Shown one piece after another: positions 37,941-46,392 of a DNA stretch of 61,835 nucleotides. Source of the DNA: Eubacteriaceae bacterium. GTDB taxonomy: Bacteria; Bacillota; Clostridia; Eubacteriales; Eubacteriaceae. The first letter of the stretch is position 1. The number at the start of each line of letters is the position of its first letter. The position numbers were made by a program, and so were the translations under genes. Where the stretch lies: the NCBI GenBank assembly GCA_012522805.1, contig JAAYJS010000032.1, positions 1-61,835 of the forward strand. Reading direction: 5' to 3'. Below the pieces are notes generated by a model, which did not search any database, was not told where the DNA came from, and was given only the letters and a program-made list of their open reading frames with translations.

Positions 37941-39297
37941 ACTCATCACTTTAGACCATTACGTCAACCCGGTGGATGTGGCCGCCCTTTTTGCCCATGA
38001 GACGGACAGCATTTTCTTAGACTCCGCTCAAGCCGATTCGCCCAAATCGGAATACACCTTTATCGGCGTTCGTCCGATTTGGCGGTTTGTATCGAATAAA
38101 GGCCAACACAAGCTAAACGGAAAGCCTTTGCAACACCCGGGCGATTGCTTTGAAGCTTTAGATGCCTTGCTTTCCGACATGCCCCTAAACTTTAAAAGTC
38201 CACTGCCCTTTGTGGCCGGTGCCATGGGCTTTTTTTCCTACGAAGCGGCTAAACAATTGGAGGAACTGCCGGATACCGTTACCCATCCCGTCACGGTGCC
38301 GGATGCCTACTTCGTGCTTTACGACAATTTGATTATTTTTGATTTGAAAAACAAGCAAATCCATCTGACCGCCCTTGGTCATTTCGAAGATGCGGAGACT
38401 TCGTTGAAAAATATCCGTGCTGTTTTAGAAAAAGTGACACCTTCCCCTCCGGTTATTTTGCCGGAAAACCCTAAGGTGTTTCACTCCAATTTTGACCGGG
38501 AAACGTACATCGAGGCGGTTGACAAGATGCGCCACTACATGGAGGAGGGAGACACCTACATCGCCAACATGACCCGCCAGGTATGGTGTGACAGCCCGGA
38601 GGACGGCTTTACCCTTTACCGCCAATTGCGTGAAAAAAACGGTGCACCCTTCGGTGGCTATCTCCATGCCGAAGATTTTGAGATTTTATCCTCCTCTCCC
38701 GAAGCTTTTTTAAGGATTGTTGACAGAAAAGTTGAGACCCGACCCATTAAGGGGACGACACCGAGAGGTGCGACTGCAGAGGAAGACCGGTACTATAGGG
38801 ACCTTTTAAAAAATTCGGAAAAAGACCATTCGGAATTGTTGATGGTCGTGGATTTGGAGCGCAACGACTTAAGCAAAGTGTGTGCGCCCCACACCGTGGA
38901 GGTCACGGAGCTTTTTCAAATAGAGAGTTATGCCACCGTCCACCATCTGGTTTGTGCCATTACCGGCACTTTGAAACCGGGTATCTCTCCGGTCATGGCA
39001 GTGCGCGCCTGTTATCCCGGCGGGTCCATCACCGGCACACCCAAAATCCGGACGATGGAAATCATCGACGAGCTGGAGGGCACCTCCCGCAACCTTTACA
39101 CCGGATCCATGGGGTATTTCGATTTAAGGGGCAATGCCGACTTTAATATCATTATCCGAACCATCTTAAAGAAGAACGGCAAAGCCTCCTTTGGAATTGG
39201 CGGCGGTATTACTTGGGAATCCGACCCGGAGAGCGAATGGGAAGAAACCATCGATAAAGGGCGAGCTTTAATGGAGGTCTTATCATGCGAAAAATAG
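37930..39297 (+). CDS. pabB: Aminodeoxychorismate synthase component I
   Basis: 455 residues, chorismate-binding fold. The motif RPIKGTTPRG has the Lys of PabB enzymes (anthranilate synthases have Ala in PIAGT). Further conserved blocks are DLERNDLSKVC, CYPGGSITGTPKIRTMEIID and FGIGGGITWESDPESEWEE. It makes 4-amino-4-deoxychorismate from chorismate. It overlaps pabC by 13 bp. Confidence 0.94.
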   Translation: MQFKLITLDHYVNPVDVAALFAHETDSIFLDSAQADSPKSEYTFIGVRPIWRFVSNKGQHKLNGKPLQHPGDCFEALDALLSDMPLNFKSPLPFVAGAMGFFSYEAAKQLEELPDTVTHPVTVPDAYFVLYDNLIIFDLKNKQIHLTALGHFEDAETSLKNIRAVLEKVTPSPPVILPENPKVFHSNFDRETYIEAVDKMRHYMEEGDTYIANMTRQVWCDSPEDGFTLYRQLREKNGAPFGGYLHAEDFEILSSSPEAFLRIVDRKVETRPIKGTTPRGATAEEDRYYRDLLKNSEKDHSELLMVVDLERNDLSKVCAPHTVEVTELFQIESYATVHHLVCAITGTLKPGISPVMAVRACYPGGSITGTPKIRTMEIIDELEGTSRNLYTGSMGYFDLRGNADFNIIIRTILKKNGKASFGIGGGITWESDPESEWEETIDKGRALMEVLSCEK

Positions 39298-40043
39298 AAA
39301 TCAATCCAAAAATCATCTCAGCGGATGAGGGCTTTTATTTCGGTAAAGCTGTTTTCGAAACCATTTTGTGGTTGGAGCAACCGGTTTTATTGGGAGCACA
39401 CCTAAAGCGAATGACCGACGCCATGAAAAAACTGGATATCCTCGCCTTTACCGAAACCGAAAAGCAAGCCTTAGCCGGTTTAATGCAGGAAAAAAATTTG
39501 AAAAACCAAGCGGTCAAACTGGTGGTCAGCGATGCAAACTTAGTGGTCAGTACCCGAGCCCTCACCTACACCCCTGAAACCTATGAAAAAGGATTTTCCC
39601 TTAAAACCTCCGCCATTCGGCGCAATGCCTCTTCGGAAGTTGCCTTGTATAAAACGGTGGGGTATTTGGAAAATATACGCGAACATCGAAGCGCATTGGA
39701 ACAAGGTTACGACGATATGTTGTTTTACAACGAATCGACCCAACTCTGCGAAACCGCCATCGCCAATATATTTATGGTTAGTGAGGGAGAGATTTTGACA
39801 CCACCGGTCTCCGCCGGGCTGCTGCCGGGCATCCTCAGGCAGTGGGTCTTGGACAATGCCGATGTGCAGGTGAAAATGCTCACCCACGACGATGTCATGG
39901 CGGCTGAAGAGTTTTTCATCACCAATAGTTTGATGGGGATTATGCCGGTTAAAGCCATCGACGACAGGCCCCTTGTTTTCGGCGAAATTACCAAAAAACT
40001 TCACAATACATATCGCGCTTTTATCCAAGCCCATTACGCTTAA
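39285..40043 (+). CDS. pabC: 4-amino-4-deoxychorismate lyase (class IV aminotransferase fold)
   Basis: 252 residues. The fold-type IV pattern shows in YFGKAVFETILW, the PLP lysine in VALYKTVGYLENI, and ESTQLCETAIANIFMV with PPVSAGLLPGILRQWVL. Position after pabA-pabB indicates the lyase that releases pyruvate to give p-aminobenzoate for folate. It could double as a D-amino-acid transaminase, but context argues against it. Confidence 0.9.
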   Translation: MRKIEINPKIISADEGFYFGKAVFETILWLEQPVLLGAHLKRMTDAMKKLDILAFTETEKQALAGLMQEKNLKNQAVKLVVSDANLVVSTRALTYTPETYEKGFSLKTSAIRRNASSEVALYKTVGYLENIREHRSALEQGYDDMLFYNESTQLCETAIANIFMVSEGEILTPPVSAGLLPGILRQWVLDNADVQVKMLTHDDVMAAEEFFITNSLMGIMPVKAIDDRPLVFGEITKKLHNTYRAFIQAHYA

Positions 40044-40051
40044 ACAGAAAA

Positions 40052-40086
40052 CGACACCCGAGCCTTTCGACATAACTCGGGTGTCG
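40052..40086 (+). terminator. Terminator of the pepD-pab operon
   Basis: CGACACCCGAG (40052-40062) pairs with CTCGGGTGTCG (40076-40086), then GCTTGATTTTTATATTTTTT. Confidence 0.85.
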
Positions 40087-40103
40087 CTTGATTTTTATAT
40101 TTT

Positions 40104-40718
40104 TTACTTTATCAAATTGCCCCGATAGCCTTGGATACCACCTAGATCTATAACCAAGTTATAACCTTGCTCTTTTAAAATCACTGCAGCCTGTGCAGAG
40201 CGATTACCCGATCGGCAATACAATAGAACCGGTGTTTTTTTGTTCGGCAATTCTTGATATGCCCTTTCCTTCAACTCATCGACGGGCAGTAGGAGAGAAC
40301 CCTCCAAATGACATTGACGGTACTCCGCTTCTGTCCGAACATCGAGCAAATAAACATCGGGGTTTTCTTTTTTGATAGGCTCCCCACGGTTGATGTCCCA
40401 CGTATAAATCTCTTTATTTTCCGCTGCCGTTGCAAACAGCGTCATCTCCTTAAGTTGGGTATTATCGTCTGAATCTTTCGAATCGTAAGCGATCTCGTAG
40501 ACATCCCCAACCGTTGCCGGATGCTCCAAAATGTTGTCAAAGGTTTCAAGAGCCGTCGCCTTCGATCCTTTTACGAGCAGCAGGACCATTTGCCCACCTT
40601 CCCCTTGAGACCAGACAACCCCCTTGTCGCCTTCTTTCTTCTTGTCAACGCTATTTTGACAGCCCACCAGAGCTGCAATCAGCAGGGTTATCATCACGAT
40701 TATAATGATCTTTTTCAT
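40104..40718 (-). CDS. Rhodanese-domain lipoprotein
   Basis: 204 residues from the ATG at 40718, which has AAAGGAG upstream; the longer open frame lacks a ribosome site. The signal peptide ends in a lipobox (LIAALVGC, lipidated Cys about residue 20). After a middle domain without clear family, the C-terminal rhodanese domain (about 110-204) has DVYLLDVRTEAEYRQCHLEG and the active-site loop YCRSGNRSAQAA with a catalytic Cys. The role is probably extracytoplasmic sulfur or thiol transfer; the partner is unknown. Confidence 0.87.
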   Translation of the reverse strand: MKKIIIIVMITLLIAALVGCQNSVDKKKEGDKGVVWSQGEGGQMVLLLVKGSKATALETFDNILEHPATVGDVYEIAYDSKDSDDNTQLKEMTLFATAAENKEIYTWDINRGEPIKKENPDVYLLDVRTEAEYRQCHLEGSLLLPVDELKERAYQELPNKKTPVLLYCRSGNRSAQAAVILKEQGYNLVIDLGGIQGYRGNLIK

Positions 40719-40946
40719 TTTACTCCTTTTACTGTCAAAGAGGTCATAAAATATTTTATAATTTAATTCAATGAGATCTATGACAAATTTAATGTGGGAA
40801 TCTATTATTGAGATCAACTCTTTACCGGCGGCTATCTGCTATGCCTCTGAGCGCAGCGAAGCGAAGCCAACTTGGTCGTTGGCATGTTGTATTGACAAAT
40901 AGTTAGGCAAATTCCCAACAAGGTTCAGCCAACAGTGACTATGGCA

Positions 40947-41147
40947 TCATTGAATATCCAGTTCGATACCTTCGTCCAAGTTATGAGGCACCGGTTTGCC
41001 GTTTTTCTTTCTTTGTCGGACACATTGAGTCAACAGATACTCAATTTGTCCGTTGATGGACCGGAAGTCGTCTTCTGCCCAAGCCGCAATCTGCTCGTAC
41101 AACTTGGTGGACAACCTCAAGGGTACTTGCTTTTTTACCGACGACAT
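40947..41147 (-). CDS. Arc-like ribbon-helix-helix protein paired with the SPFH gene
   Basis: 66 residues. KKQVPLRLSTKLYEQIAAWA, then RSINGQIEYLLTQCVRQRKK, is a classic ribbon-helix-helix: one beta strand for DNA contact and two helices. It overlaps the SPFH gene end by one base, so the two are translationally coupled. The same pairing of a small Arc-type gene after an SPFH gene is common in Bacillota; its purpose is not settled. Autoregulation via the repeats at 42175-42204 is inferred. The 228 bp after it to the rhodanese gene hold nothing I recognise. Confidence 0.85.
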   Translation of the reverse strand: MSSVKKQVPLRLSTKLYEQIAAWAEDDFRSINGQIEYLLTQCVRQRKKNGKPVPHNLDEGIELDIQ

Positions 41148-42160
41148 CAGTACAGGCTACCGCTGTTAACGATTGGCTGTGCGTCTTTATTGCCGCAAAG
41201 GACAACCAGCAGATTGGAGACCATCGCCGCTTTTCGTTCTTCGTCCAACGCGATGATGTCATTTTCATTGAGTTTGTCTAAGGCCATTTCAACCATGCCG
41301 ACGGCTCCGTCTACAATCATTTTACGGGCATCTACAATGGCGGTGGCCTGTTGACGCTGCAACATAGCCGCCGCAATTTCCGGTGCATAAGCTAAGTATG
41401 TAATGCGTGCTTCAATAATTTCCAAACCGGCATCTTCAACTTTGCTTTGAATTTCCTCTTTAATTCTTTCGGCAACAATCATAGAAGACCCTCTGAGGCT
41501 GCCTTCGTCCGGTTCGCCATCGCCGGTGGTATCGATGTTTTTCGCCACATCATAGGGGTAGATGCGAACGATGTTGCGCACGGCGGAGTCGCATTGTAAG
41601 GACAAATATTCTTTGTAGTTGTCCACATTGAACACCGCTTTGGCCGAGTCCACCACACGCCACATCACAGCAATGCTGATCTCGACGGGATTACCCAAGA
41701 CATCGTTGACTTTTTGCCGGCTATTGCTCAAAGTCATCACCTTTAAGGACACTTTTTTAGTAGGGCGTTTCAGATCGTCTAAATCAACCTGTGTACCACC
41801 CTTACTTTTGCTGTCGACATCGGAGCTTTGTCCCAATTTTGTTTTTGCCGCCGGGTTGATGGCCAATGAAAAGGGATGAACGTAATAAAAACCGGGTTCT
41901 TTGAGTGTTCCCGTATATTTCCCGAATAAAGTTAAGACCAGTGCCTCCTGTGGGTTAATCATTTTTAAGCCTAAGAAAGGCACCCAACCGATACAGACCC
42001 AGATAAGGCCTAAAGTAAATAGGACAGGCCCAATGATGGTCCAAGTTAATAGATTTGCACCTATTACGATCAAACCGATTGCCAATAGATAAAGCCCACT
42101 TAATAAGATGAGCATCCCCATTCCGTTTCTTGCGTTTAAAGTTTTTTCTTGCATAGCCAA
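41147..42160 (-). CDS. SPFH/Band 7/PHB-domain membrane protein
   Basis: 337 residues. Two N-terminal membrane segments (MLILLSGLYLLAIGLIVIG and FTLGLIWVCIGWVPFLGL) are followed by the SPFH domain (NPQEALVLTLFGKYTGTLKE; VEISIAVMWRVVDSAKAVFN) and a helical tail (MLQRQQATAIVDARKMI). SPFH proteins form large membrane-bound oligomers organising other proteins. First gene of a two-gene unit with the ribbon-helix-helix protein. AGAGG before ATG. Confidence 0.92.
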   Translation of the reverse strand: MAMQEKTLNARNGMGMLILLSGLYLLAIGLIVIGANLLTWTIIGPVLFTLGLIWVCIGWVPFLGLKMINPQEALVLTLFGKYTGTLKEPGFYYVHPFSLAINPAAKTKLGQSSDVDSKSKGGTQVDLDDLKRPTKKVSLKVMTLSNSRQKVNDVLGNPVEISIAVMWRVVDSAKAVFNVDNYKEYLSLQCDSAVRNIVRIYPYDVAKNIDTTGDGEPDEGSLRGSSMIVAERIKEEIQSKVEDAGLEIIEARITYLAYAPEIAAAMLQRQQATAIVDARKMIVDGAVGMVEMALDKLNENDIIALDEERKAAMVSNLLVVLCGNKDAQPIVNSGSLY

Positions 42161-42174
42161 CCTCTCATTTGTTT

Positions 42175-42213
42175 TGATATGTATATGATATCATTTTGAT
42201 ATCAGTTTTTCAA
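42175..42213 (-). promoter_or_regulatory. SPFH promoter overlapped by three 11-bp-spaced TGATAT repeats
   Basis: On the minus strand, -35 TTGAAA (42208-42213), 17-bp spacer, -10 TATCAT (42185-42190). Over the -10 and spacer lie TGATATGT (42175-42182), TGATATCA (42186-42193) and TGATATCA (42197-42204), each starting 11 bp apart. One-turn spacing on one DNA face is typical of operators for ribbon-helix-helix repressors, and such a protein is encoded by the second gene of this unit. Confidence 0.65.
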
Positions 42214-42365
42214 TCATACCGCATTAAATAAATAAATACTTTTATAGAAGATTGGCTCGGTGGTTTGTTTTATTTATTGATTTCCATAAGAGAATAATTA
42301 ATTCGTTGTCAACACAAGAACACGCACCCATAACAGAAAAAATAATCATAATAATTAATACAAAT

Positions 42366-42412
42366 TTATTGGAACAAATAGTCTCAATTGCTATCCAAAA
42401 ATATTCCAATAA
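42366..42412 (-). terminator. Inverted repeat directly after the orphan gene
   Basis: TTATTGGAA (42366-42374) and TTCCAATAA (42404-42412), a 9-bp stem with a 29-nt loop, one base after the stop codon on the minus strand. There is no strong T-run, so termination is uncertain. Confidence 0.4.
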
Positions 42413-43618
42413 CTAAGCAACTAGATATAAATTTTTACGGTCTATTAAAATCTCAAAGGGTTGATTATAGAGATTATTAATTGTCTGAATATTCTCTATA
42501 AATGGTTTTATATATGCATTTTGCTTTTTAATAAAACTTTTCAAAGTTGTTTCCGTACGCTTTTGTCCATAATCACCAAGTTTTTCTGCCGATTCTATCA
42601 ATTGCTCATCGAGTGTGCCTTTGCTAACAATCGGTACCTTTGCTATTGTTTCACCAACAATTTTATTCGCTCCAGATAAGCCTTTCAGAAAATGTGCTTG
42701 TACTGAAGTTTGTGTAGCTCCTTCTAATTTTTCATAGCATGACCCATACAAAAATCGATATTGATGATTATAATTTTCCATTTTCTGAATAATGCTATCG
42801 AGATAATCTTTTTCATAATTCTCTAACAACATTACTTCTAAGAAAGAAGAGTAAGCATAAAGATATAAAGCTATTTGATAATCTTTAAAGTCTAATTCCA
42901 CTTGCTCGAGTTGCTTTTTTACATCTCGATCAATATGAATTATTTTTTTCTTTCCCATTTTTCTTTTTATCTGTTTTCTAATAAAGTCAATTTTTCTTAC
43001 GGAATCTTGTTTGATGTCCAGCACTTTTATATGGGTAATAGTTTTATATTTTTCATTGTCCCAATTTAGTTTATAATTACTATAGACTTCGTCTAAGAAT
43101 TTCAAATCCCCCATTAACTCTGAGCGCTCTTTTTCAATTAAAAAATTAAGAATCTCCTGTTGTAATTCGAGTACATCATCTAATTTATTCTCAATATTAG
43201 AGAGTGCAACGGCCATAAATAACTTAACAGGATCAATTGATACAGGTAGTTTTTCTATCGGATTGAGCCTTGCTTGAGCTAGTCCTACTGATCCATTCGG
43301 TTTCGGTATTAAAACTGCACCCATATAACCAGAACCGTCCTTAAATTGGGCTAGTTTCCCACCCTTTGGTATGGTTACTCTGTAAATATCACTTACAGAC
43401 TCACCGCCATTGATTAGATTTTGAAACAAGTCCATTACCGGTTCAAATGCGATACCCAAAGATGCCACGTTTTCTAACGGTAAACTTTTATATCCCTCTT
43501 CACATGGGTTCTCTTCTATCGATAAAGGCGAGATTAATAAATCGTCCAACACTTCAACCATTTTATTTTTTTCATTGAGCATACCCGTTTCTTTTTTAAT
43601 TTCGTTTTCCATCATCAA
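42413..43618 (-). CDS. AT-rich orphan protein, no recognised family
   Basis: 401 residues (start at 43618, or two codons later; a weak GGAG lies upstream). I do not recognise it. No signal peptide or membrane span. The first ~130 residues are mixed alpha/beta (SVSDIYRVTIPKGGKLAQFK, MGAVLIPKPNGSVG). The rest is predicted helical and strongly charged, with KIDFIRKQIKRKMGKKKII and a tail QNAYIKPFIENIQTINNLYN. Codon use is much more AT-rich than that of flanking genes (many AAA, ATT, TTA), which points to horizontal acquisition. It stands alone, flanked by AT-rich non-coding DNA and a dispersed repeat. A phage- or defence-related role is possible but unsupported. Confidence 0.75.
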   Translation of the reverse strand: MMMENEIKKETGMLNEKNKMVEVLDDLLISPLSIEENPCEEGYKSLPLENVASLGIAFEPVMDLFQNLINGGESVSDIYRVTIPKGGKLAQFKDGSGYMGAVLIPKPNGSVGLAQARLNPIEKLPVSIDPVKLFMAVALSNIENKLDDVLELQQEILNFLIEKERSELMGDLKFLDEVYSNYKLNWDNEKYKTITHIKVLDIKQDSVRKIDFIRKQIKRKMGKKKIIHIDRDVKKQLEQVELDFKDYQIALYLYAYSSFLEVMLLENYEKDYLDSIIQKMENYNHQYRFLYGSCYEKLEGATQTSVQAHFLKGLSGANKIVGETIAKVPIVSKGTLDEQLIESAEKLGDYGQKRTETTLKSFIKKQNAYIKPFIENIQTINNLYNQPFEILIDRKNLYLVA

Positions 43619-43646
43619 ACTCCTTACAAAACTCTCATTTTAGTAT

Positions 43647-43674
43647 TTCCAACTTTCAAGAAAGTATCTTAAGC
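43647..43674 (+). repeat. Dispersed repeat copy A
   Basis: TTCCAACTTTCAAGAAAGTA then TCTTAAGC. It matches 61523-61550 at 25 of 28 positions. The other copy is 18 kb away and abuts the 57-bp direct repeats at the window end. Confidence 0.6.
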
Positions 43675-43838
43675 AAGTCTAAAAATGCTTCATTTACTCT
43701 CTTTTAAGCCAATACAGCAAACGTCACCCATAACCAAAAAACAAAGATATAAGATGAACATACATCTGTCTTATTTCTTGATAAAGGATAATGTTCTCAA
43801 AACCGGCAATTCCCTCAGATCAGAAGGATGATTGCAGG

Positions 43839-43922
43839 TTAAATCAATCGTATAACGCCGATGAATGGCGACAGCATTAATGCGATTAAAGCGATAAATA
43901 ACGAAGTGCAAATCAATGACAT
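43839..43922 (-). CDS. Possible 27-residue hydrophobic peptide
   Basis: Minus-strand ATG at 43922 with AAAGGAAAG directly before it. The product starts MSLICTSLFIALIALMLSPF and ends IGVIRLI; it is almost wholly hydrophobic with an Arg near the end. Size and composition resemble type I toxin peptides or small membrane proteins. There is no database-independent proof that it is translated, and no antisense RNA promoter was identified with confidence. Confidence 0.3.
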   Translation of the reverse strand: MSLICTSLFIALIALMLSPFIGVIRLI

Positions 43923-43975
43923 CTTTCCTTTTTTTATCTAAAATTTTCTTTATTCTTTACTGCATCCCTACTACG

Positions 43976-43991
43976 GATACCATTTGGTATC
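43976..43991. promoter_or_regulatory. Palindrome upstream of the small hydrophobic frame
   Basis: GATACCA-TT-TGGTATC, perfect 7-bp arms, 54 bp before the peptide ATG. It could be an operator or a small hairpin. Confidence 0.35.
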
Positions 43992-44111
43992 ATCTGTAAA
44001 ACAAGCAGACAAACTTTATTTAAAACTCCACATCAGTGAGGCTCTTAACCCTTCTTGCTAATATTTTACACTAAATAAAGCCACAAATCACCAAAAATCA
44101 ACCTTTCTGCA

Positions 44112-44148
44112 AATAAAAAAGTACCTACACACGTTTGTGTAAGTACTG
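44112..44148 (-). terminator. Terminator of the NifX/MinD cluster
   Basis: AGTAC-TACACA pairs with TGTGTA-GTACT (about 44119-44147) with one bulge per arm; the minus-strand tail is T-rich (complement of AAATAAAAAA). Confidence 0.75.
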
Positions 44149-44169
44149 TGTTTGATCGTTGTGAACGGT

Positions 44170-44532
44170 TTAATGCCCGCCGCATTCACCGCGATGTTGA
44201 TGTCTGTTGCAGACGGATCCCGTCGATTCCAATGTCCCTTGTAGGTAGGCTTCCACCGCTGTTTGTGCGTCTCCGCTTGCGCCGACAATCACCTCGATGC
44301 CTTTTTCATTAAAAATATTGATCGCACCGGCACCCATGCCACCGGCTATGATGACGTCAGCACCTCGATCGTTTAGAAAGTTCGGCAAGAAACCGGGTCT
44401 GTGTCCGGGATTCTCAATGGTTTCGCTACCGGAAACTTTGTTGTTTTCGGTCTCAAAAATCATAAAGCTTTCGCAATGTCCAAAGTGTCCCGCCACCATA
44501 CCGTTTTCACTGGCTACTGCAATTTTTTTCAT
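44170..44532 (-). CDS. NifX/NafY-fold (dinitrogenase iron-molybdenum cofactor-type) protein 1
   Basis: 120 residues from the ATG at 44532; an AAGGAGAAAG site overlaps the alternative start five codons upstream. KKIAVASENGMVAGHFGHCE, FLNDRGADVIIAGGMGAGAI and GIEVIVGASGDAQTAVEAYL match the NifX/orange-protein fold. The C-terminal tail CNRHQHRGECGGH is rich in metal ligands. Relatives bind Fe-S, Mo or Mo-Cu-S clusters. Last gene of the cluster. Confidence 0.85.
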   Translation of the reverse strand: MKKIAVASENGMVAGHFGHCESFMIFETENNKVSGSETIENPGHRPGFLPNFLNDRGADVIIAGGMGAGAINIFNEKGIEVIVGASGDAQTAVEAYLQGTLESTGSVCNRHQHRGECGGH

Positions 44533-44699
44533 ATCTTTCTCCTTCATTTTTTTGATATCTCTCTTATCGTTGGCAACGTCGATATTTTTAAAACGTTGCG
44601 CATTTCATAAATTTTTATAGAGTTTTCTGCTGTTTTTCTTTTCTATCCTCATAGTGTCCGAAAAGCCTACAACTTATGACTCCTATTGACTTTCTTTTG

Positions 44700-45515
44700 T
44701 TACAATCTTATTTCTTGACCTGTTGAAATATAGTCGATCGCCTCACCCATGATGGCCTTGAGTCTTTTATAGGGTTCAAGGCCTGTACAATGACCGGTGT
44801 AATACTTTGCTTTCGTATCGAGGAGGTATTCTCCGATGGTATCAATGACCTTGTTACCTTCTGCGGTACCGCTGAGATTGGATAAATGAAAACCGCCAAT
44901 CACAGCGTCGGGCATGCTGCCCTTCAGCTCGCTGTAATGCTCGAGGATATTGACAATGCCCTGATGGGCACAACCGGTTATTAATACTATTTTGCCATTT
45001 TCCTCGATGACCAAATTTTGTTCGTGGACAAAGTCATCTTCCACTATTTGTCCCTGGCGCTCGACCACCAAGCCCGATGGTTGTTGCGGCTTTTTCTGCG
45101 GAACTTCGGCAAATAACCAAAGTCCATCATCGATAGAATCCCGGTTGGATGTAAAAACCATCTGGGGATGGTTGTCGAAGCCTTCATCGAGACCGACTTC
45201 GTATTTTCCACCGGATTGCCTGAGAGCGTAGTGTTTTTCAAAGGCTTGCCGGCGTATATAGATCTTTGCTTTGGAATTTTCCTCTAAGAATGTCCTTAAG
45301 CCCCCACCGTGATCGTAATGACCGTGGGAGATGACGAGATAATCGATATCCGAGATCGAAACACCCATCTTTTCAGCATTCTCAAAGAACAATGGGCTGG
45401 CTCCCACATCAAACAACAATCGATGCTTTTGCATTTCTATATATAGGCTTAAACCGTGTTCGCACCCGTACATTTCCGAGTCCGACGTATTTTCAACTAA
45501 AGCTTTGATCAACAT
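44700..45515 (-). CDS. Metallo-beta-lactamase-fold hydrolase, MptA-associated (dihydropterin/RFA-P synthase-like) type
   Basis: 271 residues. Metal motifs: VISHGHYDHGGGLR (HxHxDH), ITGCAHQGIVNI, GGFHLSNLSG and YYTGHCTGLEPY. The nearest named group is the family annotated as 7,8-dihydropterin-6-yl-methyl-4-(beta-D-ribofuranosyl)aminobenzene 5'-phosphate synthase, a name borrowed from methanopterin synthesis and not proven here. It overlaps the upstream ATPase gene by 23 bp. Confidence 0.85.
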   Translation of the reverse strand: MLIKALVENTSDSEMYGCEHGLSLYIEMQKHRLLFDVGASPLFFENAEKMGVSISDIDYLVISHGHYDHGGGLRTFLEENSKAKIYIRRQAFEKHYALRQSGGKYEVGLDEGFDNHPQMVFTSNRDSIDDGLWLFAEVPQKKPQQPSGLVVERQGQIVEDDFVHEQNLVIEENGKIVLITGCAHQGIVNILEHYSELKGSMPDAVIGGFHLSNLSGTAEGNKVIDTIGEYLLDTKAKYYTGHCTGLEPYKRLKAIMGEAIDYISTGQEIRL

Positions 45516-46392
45516 TTTTTACATATCCTTTCCCTAAGAGAAGTCCCATCGTTTTTTGATAAACTTCCCGTACCGCCCTTCCGGAAATACAATCGACGTC
45601 TACGATCAGCCGGCCGTTGTTGATCGCCTTAACAGCTTCGGTATCGTAGGGGATTTTACCGACAAAGGGCAATCCCGACTCTTCGCAGAACTTTTCAATT
45701 TTTTCTGTGTGCTTTGGGTTGATGTCGTATTTATTGACACAAATGGCGATTTTGGTTCCAAACTTTGCCGCCGTGTTGACAATACGCATCATGTCGCTAA
45801 ACCCCGATGCAGTCGGTTCCGCTACGATTAACACTAGGCTCACACCGCTCACCGATGCGATAACCGGACAGCCGATACCGGGAGAACCGTCGATGATGGC
45901 CAAGGGCACATCGCCTGCTGCACGCCTTATTTGTTTTTTAACCTCCGTTACCAGCTTACCGGAGGTACCGCTACCCATTTTAAGTTGTGCGCTTGAAAAC
46001 GTCTTGTGTTTGTCTTTGTACAGCATCAATTCGCCGGCTACCGCCGGCACCAATGCAACTGCCTTTTCCGGACAGACAGCGACGCAAACCCCACAACCTT
46101 CGCAAGCATAGCGGTTGACACTGTGGGTTTCTCCTTGAACGATGGCATCGAAGCGACAATGTTCTCTGCACCGGTCGCAGCCGGTACACTTTTCAGGGTT
46201 TATTTTGGCATGGGGCATTCCATAATAGTCCGTTTTTTCGGGCTCGGATTGCCACCCGGCAACGAGGTGCAAATTAGGGGCATCGACATCGCAATCGGCA
46301 TACGCCTCGGCCTTTGCCAGTTTGATAAATGCACTTGCCACGGTGGTTTTACCGGTGCCGCCCTTACCGCTCAGAATGAGCAATTGTTTCAC
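45493..46392 (-). CDS. MinD/Mrp-superfamily ATPase with inserted 2[4Fe-4S] ferredoxin domain, copy 1
   Basis: 299 residues. Deviant Walker A LSGKGGTGKTTVA at the N-terminus. The ferredoxin insert at about 58-110 has CTGCDRCREHC and CEGCGVCVAVC. Then AIIDGSPGIGCPVIA (switch II) and LIVAEPTASGFSDMMR. The family uses ATP and Fe-S centres in cluster carriage or redox assembly. It overlaps its paralogue by 29 bp and the MBL gene by 23 bp. Confidence 0.92.
   Translation of the reverse strand: MKQLLILSGKGGTGKTTVASAFIKLAKAEAYADCDVDAPNLHLVAGWQSEPEKTDYYGMPHAKINPEKCTGCDRCREHCRFDAIVQGETHSVNRYACEGCGVCVAVCPEKAVALVPAVAGELMLYKDKHKTFSSAQLKMGSGTSGKLVTEVKKQIRRAAGDVPLAIIDGSPGIGCPVIASVSGVSLVLIVAEPTASGFSDMMRIVNTAAKFGTKIAICVNKYDINPKHTEKIEKFCEESGLPFVGKIPYDTEAVKAINNGRLIVDVDCISGRAVREVYQKTMGLLLGKGYVKNVDQSFS

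Larger units (their letters stand above)
43619..44111. other. AT-rich non-coding region upstream of the orphan gene
   Basis: It contains a 28-bp repeat shared with the window end (43647-43674), a possible 27-codon peptide gene (43839-43922) and a 7-bp-arm palindrome (43976-43991). No longer frame is supported. Confidence 0.6.

Noticed and set aside
37353-40043. Tryptophan genes (trpG/trpE)
   Set aside because: PIKGT motif in the large subunit and a class IV lyase gene directly after point to p-aminobenzoate synthesis.
40719-40817. Longer start for the rhodanese lipoprotein
   Set aside because: It would bury the signal peptide internally; the ATG at 40718 has an AAAGGAG site and leads directly into a lipoprotein signal.
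42161-42365. Insertion-sequence ends around the orphan gene
   Set aside because: The short motif GCACCCAT/TCACCCATAACC-like matches on both sides are too imperfect, and no transposase is present.
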